DNA of 64,000 nucleotides from Thiobacter sp. AK1 (GCF_039822265.1 NZ_JBAJEX010000001.1:1-64000), one strand, 5' to 3'. Shown: positions 45,619 through 59,400, counted from the stretch's first letter. The notes: generated by a model not told the origin, from the sequence alone. Made by a program: numbers and translations.

Positions 45619-46581
45619 TCACGGCTCGTAACTGATGGAATCGCCGATGAGACGCACCGTGGCGGCAGGCACCTCACCCAGCACTTTAACGTCGTGATCG
45701 GCGACTAGGCGAGTATAGACATGCAGGGCACCGCGCTGGGACAAGCCCCGTTCCGTCCCCGGCTGGGCAGGTTGGATGAAAATGGACACCGCCGCCAGAC
45801 CATCGGAATAGACGATGTGGTTGACCAAAGCCTCCTGCCCCGGCAGCGTGCGCTTCATGGCGGAAATGCGCTTGAAGCCAGGGGGCACGCTACCCACTTT
45901 CCAACCCGAATCGATCGCACCATCGGGCGACTGGGCAGGATCGTGCTGGATGATGCGCCGGCCTGCGAGCTGCGGACGCACCTCGGACCGGGCAATGGGA
46001 CCCCCGATGTTTACCTGGGTGAAGGAGAAGCGGTCCACCATCTCCCCTTCTTTCTGCCATACCCCTGCCCGTAACGGCAGGCCGGTTTCGGTGTCGGCCC
46101 AGAACTTGTGGCCGTAGCGGTAGGCATCGCGCGGGGCGAGCACCACCACTTGGGTCTCACGTCCCGCCACCCGCCCTCGGCCGGCCAGACGCGCCGCATA
46201 GGAGGCCTTGAGTTCGCTGCTGTGTTCGGGCAGCAGGGCCGGAAACAGCGTGCGGGCGCGGCTTTTATCCAGCAGCGCGGTCTTTCCATCCGGCAGGAAG
46301 CACAATACGTCGCCGTCGATGCGGTAGGTCTCCCGCGGCTGGCCATCGAGATAGACCAGCTTGGCGTGCTCTCCCGACTCATCCACGCGGTGCACGATGC
46401 GCACGGTCTCGACCCGATCTTCCCGCTGATAAACGAACACGCCGCTGTAATTCAGGCGGTGGGTGGCCTGCGCCATTTTCTGCAACCAGGCAAAGGCTGC
46501 CTGGGCATCGTCGCTGGCGGGCACCGCCCAGCCCGCTTGAGCCACCGCCGCCAGCAGGGCAGCCGCCAACAACCGTCTCAT
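45619..46581 (-). CDS. rseB: Sigma-E regulatory protein RseB/MucB
   Basis: A 320-residue periplasmic protein with a signal peptide (residues 1-19, RLLAAALLAAVAQAGWA). MucB/RseB landmarks are WLQKMAQATHRLNYSGVFVYQ, RIVHRVDESGEHAKLVYLDG and the C-terminal QEALVNHIVYSDGLAAVSIF. RseB binds the periplasmic part of RseA and mislocalised lipopolysaccharide, protecting RseA from proteolysis. It overlaps rseA by four bases. Confidence 0.93.
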   Translation of the reverse strand: MRRLLAAALLAAVAQAGWAVPASDDAQAAFAWLQKMAQATHRLNYSGVFVYQREDRVETVRIVHRVDESGEHAKLVYLDGQPRETYRIDGDVLCFLPDGKTALLDKSRARTLFPALLPEHSSELKASYAARLAGRGRVAGRETQVVVLAPRDAYRYGHKFWADTETGLPLRAGVWQKEGEMVDRFSFTQVNIGGPIARSEVRPQLAGRRIIQHDPAQSPDGAIDSGWKVGSVPPGFKRISAMKRTLPGQEALVNHIVYSDGLAAVSIFIQPAQPGTERGLSQRGALHVYTRLVADHDVKVLGEVPAATVRLIGDSISYEP

Positions 46582-47150
46582 TGACCCGCTTCCGGTTGCG
46601 CCACGACGCGCACGTAGGCGGGCATGCCTGCCATGGCATAGCTGGGCGAAAATTCCTGATGGGCAAGCAGGTAGGCCTCTCCCGTACCCACTGGGAAGCG
46701 CACCCGTGGCGGTTCCTGCCCATCGGCCTTGGCTGTCTGTCCAGGGCGTGTGGCCGGTTGCAGAACGGGCAATGGAGCACGGGTTTCGACCGCGGCGACC
46801 TGGACGGTAGACGCCTTGGCTCCATAGAGACGGCTCTGCTGCCAGGCGAGTAAGCCCACCAGTCCCAAAGCGGCCACCGACGCAGCCAGCGCCAGGGCGG
46901 GCCGACGCGGGGCAGGTTGAGTGCGGTGGGGGCGCGGCGCGAGCACGGTGGGTTCTTGCGCCAGCCGGCGTGCCACTTTCCCGGTGATGTCCAGCGCGAG
47001 CGGTCCACTCCCGCGCAGGGCATCGCCGATCAACTGATATGTTTCCCAGGTTGCTCGCAGCCTCTCATCCTGGCGTAGGTTGGCCAGGACGCGCGCGGTC
47101 GCGTCCGGATCGAGTTCACCATCCATCAGGGCGGAAATGTCTGAAGTCAT
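46578..47150 (-). CDS. rseA: Anti-sigma-E factor RseA
   Basis: A 190-residue membrane protein. The N-terminal sigma-binding domain starts MTSDISALMDGELDPD and contains WETYQLIGDALRG; a single transmembrane helix lies near residues 83-103 (ALALAASVAALGLVGLLAW). The periplasmic tail ends with YVRVVAQPEAGQ. It holds RpoE inactive until cleaved in response to envelope stress. The ATG at 47150 is two bases after the rpoE stop; a longer start would overlap rpoE. Confidence 0.92.
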   Translation of the reverse strand: MTSDISALMDGELDPDATARVLANLRQDERLRATWETYQLIGDALRGSGPLALDITGKVARRLAQEPTVLAPRPHRTQPAPRRPALALAASVAALGLVGLLAWQQSRLYGAKASTVQVAAVETRAPLPVLQPATRPGQTAKADGQEPPRVRFPVGTGEAYLLAHQEFSPSYAMAGMPAYVRVVAQPEAGQ

Positions 47151-47152
47151 GG

Positions 47153-47752
47153 CTACCACCTCTTGTCTTTGCTGGTGCCCAGAAGCGGGCGAAGTTTCTC
47201 GGCGATGGCCTCGCGCGCGCGAAAGATGCGCGAACGTACGGTGCCGATGGGACAATTCATTGCTTCTGCGATTTCCTCGTAGCTCAAGCCGTCGATCTCG
47301 CGCAGCGTGATGGCGGTGCGCAGCTCTTCCGGCAGGGCTTCCATGGCGGCGGTGACCGTCTCGCCGATTTCCTTGGTGAGCAGGGCTGCCTCCGGGGTAT
47401 CCACGTCGCGCAACAGGTCCGCTTCCTCGAAGCCTTCGGCCTCCTCGGCCGCGAATTCGGTGCTGGTGGGGGCACGCCGGCCCTGGGAGACCAGGTAGTT
47501 TTTTGCCGTGTTGATCGCGATGCGGTAAAGCCAGGTGTAGAAGGCGCTGTCGCCGCGGAAGGAAGGCAGGGCGCGATAGGCCTTGATGAAGGTCTCCTGG
47601 GCGACGTCTTCCACTTCCGCAGGATCACGAATGAAGCGCGACAGCAGACGGGCGAGCTTGCGCTGGTATTTGCCGACCAGAAGCTCGAAGGCGTGCTTGT
47701 CGCCGGCCTGGGCCCGCTCGACCAGGGCCTGGTCGATCTCCCGATCACCCAT
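47153..47752 (-). CDS. rpoE: Extracytoplasmic-function sigma factor RpoE (sigma-E)
   Basis: A 199-residue ECF sigma factor. Region 2 runs through FELLVGKYQRKLARLLSRFI and DVAQETFIKAYRALPSFRGD; region 4 contains LREIDGLSYEEIAEAMNCPIGTVRSRIFRAREAI. It directs transcription of envelope-stress genes. The ATG at 47752 (MGDREIDQALVERAQ) is the conserved start. A sigma-E-type promoter lies about 125 bases upstream, so it is probably autoregulated. It is divergent from nadB, as in many proteobacteria. Confidence 0.96.
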   Translation of the reverse strand: MGDREIDQALVERAQAGDKHAFELLVGKYQRKLARLLSRFIRDPAEVEDVAQETFIKAYRALPSFRGDSAFYTWLYRIAINTAKNYLVSQGRRAPTSTEFAAEEAEGFEEADLLRDVDTPEAALLTKEIGETVTAAMEALPEELRTAITLREIDGLSYEEIAEAMNCPIGTVRSRIFRAREAIAEKLRPLLGTSKDKRW

Positions 47753-47876
47753 TTTGGGGACGTCCCTGAACGATTTTTGTTGGAGGATTATTTCCCGAGC
47801 GGGAAAGTCGATTATCTGGCCCAAAGTATACCTGCCCCCTGCTCGACTGAGGAATGGGATCACGCAACCTGCATGC

Positions 47877-47903
47877 ACAGACCGGCAACGCGTCAGTTAG
47901 TTC
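47877..47903 (-). promoter_or_regulatory. Sigma-E-type promoter upstream of rpoE
   Basis: On the minus strand GAACTA (47903-47898), a 16-base spacer, then TCTGT (47881-47877). This matches the sigma-E consensus GAACTT-N16-TCTGA at all but one base of each element. Transcription would begin near 47870, giving a leader of about 118 bases. It is the expected position for rpoE self-activation. Pattern match only. Confidence 0.6.
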
Positions 47904-48019
47904 AGACTGCCTCGTCGCGGGCAAGCACACCGGCTTTGCTTAGCTCCGGCCGCTTGGCCTGTGGCGGGGCGGCAACAGGGCCCGTGCTATGATGCCCCTT
48001 TCTTGGAGGACCTTGCGGG

Positions 48020-49603
48020 GTGGAGCACTACGACGTGATCATTGTGGGCAGCGGGCTGGCGGGACTGACCCTAGCCTTGCATTTGGCCGATGCGCGTCGG
48101 GTTGCGGTGATCACGAAGCGCGCCCTGTCGGACAGCGCCAGCGACTGGGCTCAGGGCGGCATCGCCGCCGTGCTCTCGAGCGAGGACTCCATTGAGGAGC
48201 ACGTGCGGGATACGCTGCTGGCCGGCGCCGGGCTTTGTGACGAGGCAGTGACGCGTGAAATCCTGCGCCAGGGGCCGGAGATGATCCGCTGGCTAATGGA
48301 TCAGGGCGTAGCCTTCACGCGGGAGCCGGTCAGCCAGAGCCTGCATCTGACCCGCGAAGGCGGCCACAGTCACCGCCGCATCGTGCATGCCGCCGATGCC
48401 ACCGGCCATGCAGTGCAGAGCACGCTGATCGGCCGTGCCCGTTCCCATCCCAACCTGACCCTGCTGGAGCAGCACATCGCCATCGATCTCATCACGGGGG
48501 TCAAACTCGGCCGGCAGGAAAACCGCTGTTACGGCCTCTATGTGCTGGACAGGAAGGAGGGGCGGGTAAAGACTCTGGCGGCGGATTTCACGGCCCTGGC
48601 GACCGGCGGTTTAGGCAAGGTCTATCTCTACACCACCAACCCGGACGTGGCCACTGGCGACGGCGTGGCCATGGGCTGGCGTGCCGGCTGCCGCGTGGCC
48701 AACATGGAGTTCATCCAGTTCCATCCCACCTGTCTTTACCATCCCCATGCCAAATCCTTCCTGATCACCGAGGCGGTGCGGGGGGAAGGCGGTGTGCTCA
48801 AGCGTCCCGATGGCTCCCGCTTCATGCCCGAACACGATCCGCGCGCGGAACTCGCCCCGCGTGACGTCGTGGCGCGTGCCATCGATTTCGAGATGAAGAA
48901 ACACGGCTTCGACTGCGTTTATCTCGACATCAGCCACAAGCCGGCGGACTTCCTGAAGAGCCACTTTCCCACCATCTATCAGCGCTGCCTGGAACTGGGC
49001 ATCGACATCACGCGCGAGCCCATCCCGGTAGTGCCGGCGGCCCATTACAGCTGCGGTGGCATCCTCACCGACGTGCACGGCCGCACCGACGTGGAAGGGC
49101 TCTACGCCGTGGGCGAGGTAGCCTGTACTGGGCTGCACGGCGCGAACCGGCTTGCCAGTAACTCTCTATTGGAATGCCTGGTGGTAGGCCGCGCCGCCGC
49201 GTACGACATCCTGGCCCAGGCAAGCCCCGCCCGCCCGTCCTTGCCCGCCTGGGATGAAAGCCGGGTGACGGACGCTGACGAGGAAGTCGTCATCTCCCAC
49301 AACTGGGACGAGTTGCGCCGCTTCATGTGGGACTACGTGGGCATCGTGCGTACCGACAAACGCCTCAAGCGGGCCTTAAACCGCATCAACCTGCTCACCG
49401 AGGAAATCGCGGAGTACTACCGCAATTTCCGCGTGAGCAACGACCTGATCGAACTGCGTAACCTGGTCCTGACCGCCGAGCTGATCGTGCGTTGCGCCCT
49501 CGCCCGCCACGAAAGCCGTGGCTTGCATTTCAGCCGGGACTACCCGTTCACTCTGCCGCGCGCCGAAAACACCGTGCTCTCGCCGCGCTTGCTAGCAGGC
49601 TGA
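48020..49603 (+). CDS. nadB: L-aspartate oxidase
   Basis: A 527-residue FAD enzyme that oxidises aspartate to iminoaspartate for NAD synthesis. The FAD-binding motif [18 protein letters not shown] opens the protein, and [27 protein letters not shown] and [19 protein letters not shown] are typical of NadB; the C-terminal helical domain follows. The start is GTG at 48020 with TTGGAGGA upstream, and a -10-like TATGAT lies at 47988-47993. It converges on the ygfX end of the sdh operon, ten bases apart. Confidence 0.95.
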   Translation: MEHYDVIIVGSGLAGLTLALHLADARRVAVITKRALSDSASDWAQGGIAAVLSSEDSIEEHVRDTLLAGAGLCDEAVTREILRQGPEMIRWLMDQGVAFTREPVSQSLHLTREGGHSHRRIVHAADATGHAVQSTLIGRARSHPNLTLLEQHIAIDLITGVKLGRQENRCYGLYVLDRKEGRVKTLAADFTALATGGLGKVYLYTTNPDVATGDGVAMGWRAGCRVANMEFIQFHPTCLYHPHAKSFLITEAVRGEGGVLKRPDGSRFMPEHDPRAELAPRDVVARAIDFEMKKHGFDCVYLDISHKPADFLKSHFPTIYQRCLELGIDITREPIPVVPAAHYSCGGILTDVHGRTDVEGLYAVGEVACTGLHGANRLASNSLLECLVVGRAAAYDILAQASPARPSLPAWDESRVTDADEEVVISHNWDELRRFMWDYVGIVRTDKRLKRALNRINLLTEEIAEYYRNFRVSNDLIELRNLVLTAELIVRCALARHESRGLHFSRDYPFTLPRAENTVLSPRLLAG

Positions 49604-49613
49604 GGCCACACGG

Positions 49614-50087
49614 TCAGGGCTCGCGGCGGGACGTCGTGACCTCAAGATCCTGGTCCACGGTGTTGCTCGGTTCGGCACGCCAACCCCAGCGCAGCCACAC
49701 CCGCAAGCGGCGGTAGGCTTCCGCGTCCACTCGCTCCGGCATGATCAGCAGCGTGCGCCGTCCGCGTTCAGTGGCAAAATCGAGTACTGTAAGCCAGGGG
49801 GTGACGAAGCTAGCGGCCGAAACGCGCGCACGCTGGGGCTGGCCCGTGCCATCGATGACGTATAGCTGGCCTTGCGCATCGAGCTCAAGCCTCTGGATGG
49901 CGCGCCGGTGGCGGCCCAGGCCATGTAGCCATATGCTGTGCGCGGCGGCGAGAAGGAGCATGGTCAGCAGCATAAGCTGCAGCGGACGGGGCAAAGGTAC
50001 GACGACGACACACAGGCCCGCGCTTGCGTAGAGCAGAGCAAGCAAGAGCATGAGGCGCGGCGCCGGCCGGATGACGAGGCTCAACAT
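49614..50087 (-). CDS. ygfX: YgfX-like membrane protein (CptA family)
   Basis: A 157-residue protein with two close membrane segments (about residues 12-45: LMLLLALLYASAGLCVVVV and LQLMLLTMLLLAAAHSIW) and a C-terminal soluble beta domain containing VSAASFVTPWLTVLDF and LLIMPERVDAEAYRRLRVWL. This is the YgfX/CptA pattern. In E. coli ygfX (sdhX) follows sdhE and has been described both as a toxin affecting MreB/FtsZ and as a partner of SdhE. The ATG at 50087 overlaps sdhE by seven bases. Confidence 0.8.
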   Translation of the reverse strand: MLSLVIRPAPRLMLLLALLYASAGLCVVVVPLPRPLQLMLLTMLLLAAAHSIWLHGLGRHRRAIQRLELDAQGQLYVIDGTGQPQRARVSAASFVTPWLTVLDFATERGRRTLLIMPERVDAEAYRRLRVWLRWGWRAEPSNTVDQDLEVTTSRREP

Positions 50088-50332
50088 CGCTTGAGAAGCG
50101 CGAGGATGTTCTGCCAGGCTGCGGCCGCCTGCCCGCCGGCGAGTAGGTCGAGGAGCACCGCGTCCTCCAGTTCCAGCAGGGCGCGAAAGGCAGCCTGCCC
50201 GGCGGCGTCGAGCCGAGGATACGCTGTTTCCAGGAACCGCAGCAGCACGAGATCCAACTCCAGCATGCCGCGTCGGCAACGCCAGCGCAGCCGCGCCAGC
50301 TCCCGCTCACTAGTAGTGGGCGATGCGCTCAT
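50081..50332 (-). CDS. sdhE: FAD assembly factor SdhE
   Basis: An 83-residue helical protein with the family core RLRWRCRRGMLELDLVLLRFLE and the C-terminal LELEDAVLLDLLAG. The RGM.E.D motif is the conserved SdhE surface. SdhE helps attach FAD covalently to SdhA. It overlaps sdhB (ATGA) and ygfX, so it is embedded in the succinate dehydrogenase operon. Confidence 0.93.
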   Translation of the reverse strand: MSASPTTSERELARLRWRCRRGMLELDLVLLRFLETAYPRLDAAGQAAFRALLELEDAVLLDLLAGGQAAAAWQNILALLKRC

Positions 50333-51030
50333 ATCGTGCGCCTGGTGAGCATACCCTTGATGCGGCCGATGGCCAGCGTGGGATTGAGGCCCTTGGGGCA
50401 GGCATCGATGCAGTTCATGATGCTATGGCAGCGGAACAGTCGATAGGGATCTTCGAGCTGATCCAGGCGCGCATCGGCGGCCTGATCGCGGCTGTCGGCG
50501 AGAAAGCGGTAGGCCGTAAGCAGCGCGGCCGGACCGAGAAACTTGTCCGGATTCCACCAGAAGGAAGGACAGGCGGTGGAACAGCAGGCGCACAAGATGC
50601 ACTCGTGCAAACCTTCCAGCGCGGCGCGTTCCTCGGGGGTTTGCAAGCGTTCGATCTCCGGCTCGGGGTCGCGGTTGATGAGCCAAGGCCGTACTGCCCG
50701 GTATTGGCGGTAGAAAGGCTCGAGATCCACCACCAGGTCGCGTATCACCGGCAGTCCCGGCAATGGCCGCAACTCGATGGGCTGCTTGAGCCCTGCCAGC
50801 GGCGTGATGCAGGCGAGCCCGTTGCGGCCGTTGATGTTCATGGCATCGGAACCGCACACGCCCTCGCGGCAGGAGCGCCGCAGCGCGAGGGTGGGATCCT
50901 GATCCTTGATGGCCAAGATGGCGTCCAGCAGCATCTTGCCCTGCGGGACCATGTCCAGCACATAGTCCTGCATGCGCGGCTCGGTCCCAGATTCCGGATC
51001 GTAGCGGTAGATGGACAGGTAAACGGGCAT
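50329..51030 (-). CDS. sdhB: Succinate dehydrogenase iron-sulfur subunit
   Basis: A 233-residue protein with three Fe-S clusters. The [2Fe-2S] cysteines are in SCREGVCGSDAMNINGRNGL and the following Cys; the [4Fe-4S] and [3Fe-4S] ligands are in ECILCACCSTACPSFWW and CHSIMNCIDACPKGLNP. It carries electrons from SdhA to quinone. It overlaps sdhA by one base and sdhE by four. Confidence 0.97.
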   Translation of the reverse strand: MPVYLSIYRYDPESGTEPRMQDYVLDMVPQGKMLLDAILAIKDQDPTLALRRSCREGVCGSDAMNINGRNGLACITPLAGLKQPIELRPLPGLPVIRDLVVDLEPFYRQYRAVRPWLINRDPEPEIERLQTPEERAALEGLHECILCACCSTACPSFWWNPDKFLGPAALLTAYRFLADSRDQAADARLDQLEDPYRLFRCHSIMNCIDACPKGLNPTLAIGRIKGMLTRRTI

Positions 51031-52793
51031 CAGTAACTCCGCGCCACGGGTGGAAAGGCTTCCACCGTCAGCGGTTTCAGGCGCACCGGCTTGTAATCCA
51101 GACGGCTGCCTTCGAGAAAATACAGCGTGTGCTTGAGCCAGCGATCATCATCGCGGTTAGGAAAGTCCACACGCGAATGCGCACCGCGGCTCTCTTCGCG
51201 CGCGGCGGCGGAGACAATGGTGGCCAATGCGACTTCCATCATGTTTTCCAGTTCCAGCGCCTCAATGCGCGCGGTGTTGAAGATACGGCTGCGGTCGGTG
51301 AGCCTGGCATGACGGAGACGTTCGCGCAAAGCGCGAATCTCGGCGATGCCTGCCTGCAACTCGGCTGCGGTGCGGAACACCCCGCAGCGCTGTTCCATGA
51401 CCCGCTGCATTTCGTCGCGGATGGCAGGAATGCGTTCGTCGCCCAGGCCGCGTTCCCAGCGTGCGAGGCGCTCCAGCGCGGGTTCCGTCGCCGCAGGTGG
51501 GATGGGCCGTGGATAAGGATTCTCGCGCAGGTATTCCAGCATGTGCGCCCCCGCGGCGCGGCCGAACACGACGATGTCCAGCAGGGAATTGCCACCGAGC
51601 CGGTTGGCGCCATGCACGGAGACACAGGCACACTCGCCCACTGCGTACAGCCCAGGCACGGCCTCTTCCGGGCCGGTGGCGGTTGGCACTACCACTTGGC
51701 CGAAACGGTTGGTGGGAATGCCACCCATCATATAGTGCGCAGTGGGGAACACGGGAATGGGTCGTTCCACCGGATCCACATGGGCGAAGCGGCGCGCCAG
51801 CTCGCGTGCGCCCGGCAGGCGTTGCTGGATGCGTTCCGCGCCGAGATGGTCGAGCTTGAGCAGCACGTACTCGCCCTGTGGTCCGCAGCCGCGTCCTTCA
51901 CGAATCTCGCTGACGATGGCGCGGCTGACCACATCGCGGCTGGCGAGATCCTTTGCCTGGGGCGCATAGCGCTCCATGAAGCGCTCGCCGCGGTTGTTGA
52001 CCAGATACCCTCCCTCCCCGCGCGCCGCCTCGGAAATCAGGCAGCCCACGCCGGCGATGCCGGTGGGATGAAACTGGAAGAATTCCATGTCCTGCAGGGG
52101 AATGCCCGCGCGCAGCGCCATGCCTAAGCCATCGCCGGTATTGATGAGGGCGTTGGTGGAAGTGCGGAAGATGCGCGCCGCGCCACCGGTGGCAAGTAGC
52201 GTGGCACGCGCCTCGATCAGCAACGGCTCGCCGCTTTCGATTTCCAGCGCGAGCACGCCCAGTACGTAGCCAGCGTCGTCCTTGATGAGGTCGAGGGCGA
52301 AATACTCATCGAAGAAATGGGTGCGCGCGCGGATATTCTGCTGATACAGCGTGTGCAGCAGGGCATGGCCGGTGCGATCCGCCGCCGCGCAGGTGCGTGT
52401 GGCTTGAGCGCGCCCCAGCTCGGTGGACTGGCCGCCGAAGGGACGTTGATAGATGCGTCCGTCCGCTAGGCGCGAGAAAGGCAACCCATAGTGTTCCAGC
52501 TCGTAAACCGTCTGCGCCGCGGCGCGGCACATGAACTCGATGGCGTCCTGGTCTCCCAGATAATCGGAGCCCTTCACCGTATCGTACATGTGCCAGTACC
52601 AGTTGTCCGGCGTGACATTGCCCAGAGCGGCGTTGATGCCCCCCTGGGCCGCCACGGTGTGGGAACGGGTGGGAAATACCTTGGACACCACTGCCACCTT
52701 GAGATCGGCATCAGCCAGCGCCAACGCTGCGCGTAGGCCACCGCCCCCAGCCCCCACCACCAGGGCGTCGAAGGTGCGCTTAGCGAGCTTCAT
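51030..52793 (-). CDS. sdhA: Succinate dehydrogenase flavoprotein subunit
   Basis: A 587-residue FAD subunit of complex II. FAD-binding [20 protein letters not shown] starts near residue 10, the covalent FAD histidine is H45 in [18 protein letters not shown], and substrate-site residues lie in FFQFHPTGI and [24 protein letters not shown]. The ATG at 52793 is the family start and overlaps the sdhD stop (ATGA). Confidence 0.97.
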   Translation of the reverse strand: MKLAKRTFDALVVGAGGGGLRAALALADADLKVAVVSKVFPTRSHTVAAQGGINAALGNVTPDNWYWHMYDTVKGSDYLGDQDAIEFMCRAAAQTVYELEHYGLPFSRLADGRIYQRPFGGQSTELGRAQATRTCAAADRTGHALLHTLYQQNIRARTHFFDEYFALDLIKDDAGYVLGVLALEIESGEPLLIEARATLLATGGAARIFRTSTNALINTGDGLGMALRAGIPLQDMEFFQFHPTGIAGVGCLISEAARGEGGYLVNNRGERFMERYAPQAKDLASRDVVSRAIVSEIREGRGCGPQGEYVLLKLDHLGAERIQQRLPGARELARRFAHVDPVERPIPVFPTAHYMMGGIPTNRFGQVVVPTATGPEEAVPGLYAVGECACVSVHGANRLGGNSLLDIVVFGRAAGAHMLEYLRENPYPRPIPPAATEPALERLARWERGLGDERIPAIRDEMQRVMEQRCGVFRTAAELQAGIAEIRALRERLRHARLTDRSRIFNTARIEALELENMMEVALATIVSAAAREESRGAHSRVDFPNRDDDRWLKHTLYFLEGSRLDYKPVRLKPLTVEAFPPVARSY

Positions 52794-53140
52794 GGCCGCC
52801 CCCAAAGGATGCCGGCAGCCCACAGAAGGTACGCCAGCAGCAACAGGATGGTCAGAGCATGGGCGGCCAGCCGTAGGCCCGTGGACCGCAGGTAATCCAT
52901 GTAGATGTCGCGCATGCCGACCCAGGCATGCCAGCAGAGCGCCACCATGAACAGCAGCGTGGCATGACGCATCCACACGGGCGCAAACAGGGCGCGCCAG
53001 GCGGCGAAATCCAGCTCGGGAGAAAGCCATAGACGCACGCCAAGGAATGCGCTGTAAGCTAACATCACGACCGCCGTGAGCCGCTGGGCGAGCCAGTCCA
53101 CGATGCCATAGCGGGCACCAGTTACGCCGCGCTTCACCAT
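52790..53140 (-). CDS. sdhD: Succinate dehydrogenase membrane anchor, SdhD type
   Basis: A 116-residue protein with three membrane helices. [21 protein letters not shown] is the family start; [21 protein letters not shown] includes the candidate haem-ligand His, and [10 protein letters not shown] the quinone-side residues. It overlaps sdhC by seven bases and sdhA by four. Confidence 0.93.
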   Translation of the reverse strand: MVKRGVTGARYGIVDWLAQRLTAVVMLAYSAFLGVRLWLSPELDFAAWRALFAPVWMRHATLLFMVALCWHAWVGMRDIYMDYLRSTGLRLAAHALTILLLLAYLLWAAGILWGRP

Positions 53141-53499
53141 AGCGCGCTCACCACCGCCATGCCCACCAGCACGGCACCCAGGAGCACCAGCCGGGCGCTT
53201 ACCTGGGCATAGCGGTACAGTCCGGGGCGATGCAGATCGAAAATCAGGAAACGCACACCTGCGAGCAGATGGTAGCCATAGAACAGGGCCACGCCGCCAA
53301 GGGCAAAGCGCAGCAGTGGTTGCTGGGCCATGCGGGCGAAACTCGCTTCGTCGGCGAGGGAAAGCTCGAAGACGTAGAGCACGCAAGGCAGCAGCACAAA
53401 CAGCAACGCGCCGCTTATCCGATGCAAAAAGGACACCACCGCCGAAAGCGGCTGACGGATGCCTGTGAGGTCGAGATAGACCGGCCGGGGCTTATGCAT
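53134..53499 (-). CDS. sdhC: Succinate dehydrogenase cytochrome b556 subunit
   Basis: A 121-residue membrane subunit with three helices. The start [30 protein letters not shown] holds the SdhC signature ([15 protein letters not shown]), and the haem-ligand His is in [17 protein letters not shown]. It is the first gene of the sdhCDAB-sdhE-ygfX operon and is divergent from ygfZ across about 115 bases. Confidence 0.94.
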   Translation of the reverse strand: MHKPRPVYLDLTGIRQPLSAVVSFLHRISGALLFVLLPCVLYVFELSLADEASFARMAQQPLLRFALGGVALFYGYHLLAGVRFLIFDLHRPGLYRYAQVSARLVLLGAVLVGMAVVSALW

Positions 53500-53616
53500 C
53501 AGGCTTGCAAAACGAGTGCCGCACCATTATGTTTCGCCAACGCCGGGGCGCATGGCAACGTGGTTTTCCCCTTCGTTCGGCGTGAGTTTTCTTCGACATT
53601 TCCACGGGCATAAGAC

Positions 53617-54654
53617 ATGAACAGCGACTGGCAGCAGTTTCTCCAATCCCGCGGCGCGTTCATCGAGAATGGGCAAGTGGTGCATTTCGGCGAGCCGGCG
53701 GAGGACATCCGCCGCTCGGGAAGCGAGCCCATTTTAGCCGATCTCTCGCATTTCGCGCTGATCCGCTTTACAGGTGAGGATGCCCAGACATTTCTGCAGG
53801 GGCAGCTTTCCAACGATGTGCGCCTGCTCAACGGGCGCAACAGTCAGTGGGCCGCCTACTGCACGCCCAAAGGACGCATGTTGGCGACGTTCCTGCTATG
53901 GAAGGACGATGCCGATGGCTACCTCATGCAGTTGCCGACAAGCCTGCGCGAGCCCGTCCAGAAGCGTCTGTCCATGTTCGTCCTGCGCGCCAGGGTGAAA
54001 ATCAGTGATGCGAGTGATGAGTGGGTGCGGCTGGGCGTGGCAGGCCCGGGTGCGGCGCAGATTGTCGAAGCGCAGTTTGAAAGCGTGCCCGGTGCGGCGC
54101 ACGAGCTGCTCGCCACGACGGCTGGCAGCGTGCTGCGTCTAGCGGGCGAATGCTTCGAGCTGTTGTGCGCGCCTGAGCAGGCGCCAAAGTTGTGGACGGC
54201 GCTCGCGGCGCACTGCCGTCCCGTGGGGAGTAGCCGCTGGGATTGGCATCTGATCCGCGCCGGCATCCCGGTGGTGTTGCCGCAGACCCAGGAAGAATTC
54301 GTACCCCAGATGGCCAACTTCGAACTGGTGGGCGGCGTGAATTTCAAGAAGGGCTGCTACCCGGGACAGGAGATCGTGGCGCGCACCCAGTATCTGGGTA
54401 AACTCAAGCGACGCATGTATCTCGCCCATCTCGACAGCGAGCAGGCGCCCATGCCGGGCGACCCACTCTACAGCGCCGACATGCAGGAGCAGGCCAGCGG
54501 CATGGTGGTCAATGCGGCGCCCGCCCCGGAGGGCGGTTACGATTTGCTGGCCGTGATCCAAACCTCGAGCGCCGCCAGCGAGCCCATCCACTGGAAGAGC
54601 TTGGACGGACCGGTGCTGCACCTGCTCAAGTTACCCTACCCCATTTCGGCCTGA
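53617..54654 (+). CDS. ygfZ: Folate-binding Fe-S cluster protein YgfZ
   Basis: A 345-residue relative of the T-protein of glycine cleavage. The invariant motif KGCYPGQE is present near residues 243-251, with LIRAGIP upstream and RTQYLGKLKRRMYL downstream. YgfZ uses tetrahydrofolate and helps repair or assemble certain Fe-S proteins. It is divergent from sdhC, whose partner SdhB carries Fe-S clusters. Eight bases separate it from the DUF4936 gene. Confidence 0.93.
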   Translation: MNSDWQQFLQSRGAFIENGQVVHFGEPAEDIRRSGSEPILADLSHFALIRFTGEDAQTFLQGQLSNDVRLLNGRNSQWAAYCTPKGRMLATFLLWKDDADGYLMQLPTSLREPVQKRLSMFVLRARVKISDASDEWVRLGVAGPGAAQIVEAQFESVPGAAHELLATTAGSVLRLAGECFELLCAPEQAPKLWTALAAHCRPVGSSRWDWHLIRAGIPVVLPQTQEEFVPQMANFELVGGVNFKKGCYPGQEIVARTQYLGKLKRRMYLAHLDSEQAPMPGDPLYSADMQEQASGMVVNAAPAPEGGYDLLAVIQTSSAASEPIHWKSLDGPVLHLLKLPYPISA

Positions 54655-54662
54655 GGGCGCGG

Positions 54663-54950
54663 GTGTCCATGTTCCACTACTACGTGTACTACCGCGTCGA
54701 TCTTCGCCGCGAGGCAGAAGCCATCGCCGCCGTGGACCAGCTCCTGTTCGAGATCGCGGCCAAGACGGGGGTGCAGGGTCGGCTGCTGAAGAAACGCGAC
54801 GAGCCGGCGTTGTGGCTGGAAGTCTATGCGGACGTGCCGGGTGACTGGCTGGAAGCGTCGCTGGCGGCAATCGCACAGCGGCTGGAATTTGCGCGCTTCC
54901 TGCAACCCGGTTCGACGCGGCGCGTCGAGTGTTTCCAGGAATCGATCTAG
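54663..54950 (+). CDS. DUF4936 family protein
   Basis: A 95-residue protein, FHYYVYYRVDLRREAEAIAAVD, with a ferredoxin-like alpha/beta pattern and the conserved LLKKRDEPALWLEVYADVP. It matches small betaproteobacterial proteins of unknown function often found after ygfZ. The GTG at 54663 fits a GAGGG ribosome-binding sequence; an ATG two codons later is equally possible. Confidence 0.8.
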   Translation: MSMFHYYVYYRVDLRREAEAIAAVDQLLFEIAAKTGVQGRLLKKRDEPALWLEVYADVPGDWLEASLAAIAQRLEFARFLQPGSTRRVECFQESI

Positions 54951-54993
54951 CCGCTTAGCGCGACGAAGCCGCCGCCGCGCCTGACGGAGCGGC

Positions 54994-55299
54994 CTACGGC
55001 GGGGCACCAGGGGCTGGCGCGGCCCCCGGCTCATCAATCACCTGGAAGAAGATTTCATCCCGACGCACCATGCCCAGCTCGCTGCGCGCCCGCTCTTCGA
55101 TCGCCTCGTAGCCCGTCTTGAGATCTGTCACCTCGGCCTCGAGCGAGGCATTCCGGCTCTTGAGCCGCTCGTTCTCGGCAAGCTGCTTCTTGAGCGCCTG
55201 ATCCACTTCCCATACCTTGAGCCAGCTACCCTTGCCCAGCCAAAGGGGATACTGCAGAGCCAGGATGAGCAGGGCGAGGATCAGGGTGAGCCAGCGCAC
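54994..55299 (-). CDS. ftsB: Cell division protein FtsB
   Basis: A 101-residue bitopic protein with an N-terminal membrane helix ([18 protein letters not shown]) and a periplasmic coiled coil ([26 protein letters not shown]), then [17 protein letters not shown], the FtsB signature. It forms the FtsQLB divisome complex. Start codon GTG at 55299 with a GGGAGG ribosome-binding sequence. The Pro/Ala-rich tail is short. It follows eno, as in other proteobacteria. Confidence 0.92.
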   Translation of the reverse strand: MRWLTLILALLILALQYPLWLGKGSWLKVWEVDQALKKQLAENERLKSRNASLEAEVTDLKTGYEAIEERARSELGMVRRDEIFFQVIDEPGAAPAPGAPP

Positions 55300-55333
55300 G
55301 GCTCATGCCTCCCGCACGGCGCCGGCAGTGGTG

Positions 55334-56692
<1,359 letters not shown>

Positions 56693-56699
56693 TCATGCG

Positions 56700-59278
<2,579 letters not shown>

Positions 59279-59378
59279 CTAGATTATCCATTCTCTGGGT
59301 TGAAGGCAGCCGCGTGGGCACAGGCCACCGCGCCGGAGGACTTGCCAATCCCCACGGCGGCTGGCAGAATTAGTAACA

Positions 59379-59400
59379 ATTCTCATTTGTAAATAAGAAT
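59379..59400 (+). promoter_or_regulatory. Fur-box-like palindrome before feoAB
   Basis: ATTCTCATTT and AAATAAGAAT flank a GT centre and match as an inverted repeat at 9 of 10 positions, in an AT-rich patch. Together with the preceding TAACA the left arm resembles the Fur consensus (ATTCTCATT type). feoAB is a classical Fur-repressed operon. The palindrome ends six bases before the feoA ATG. Confidence 0.6.
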
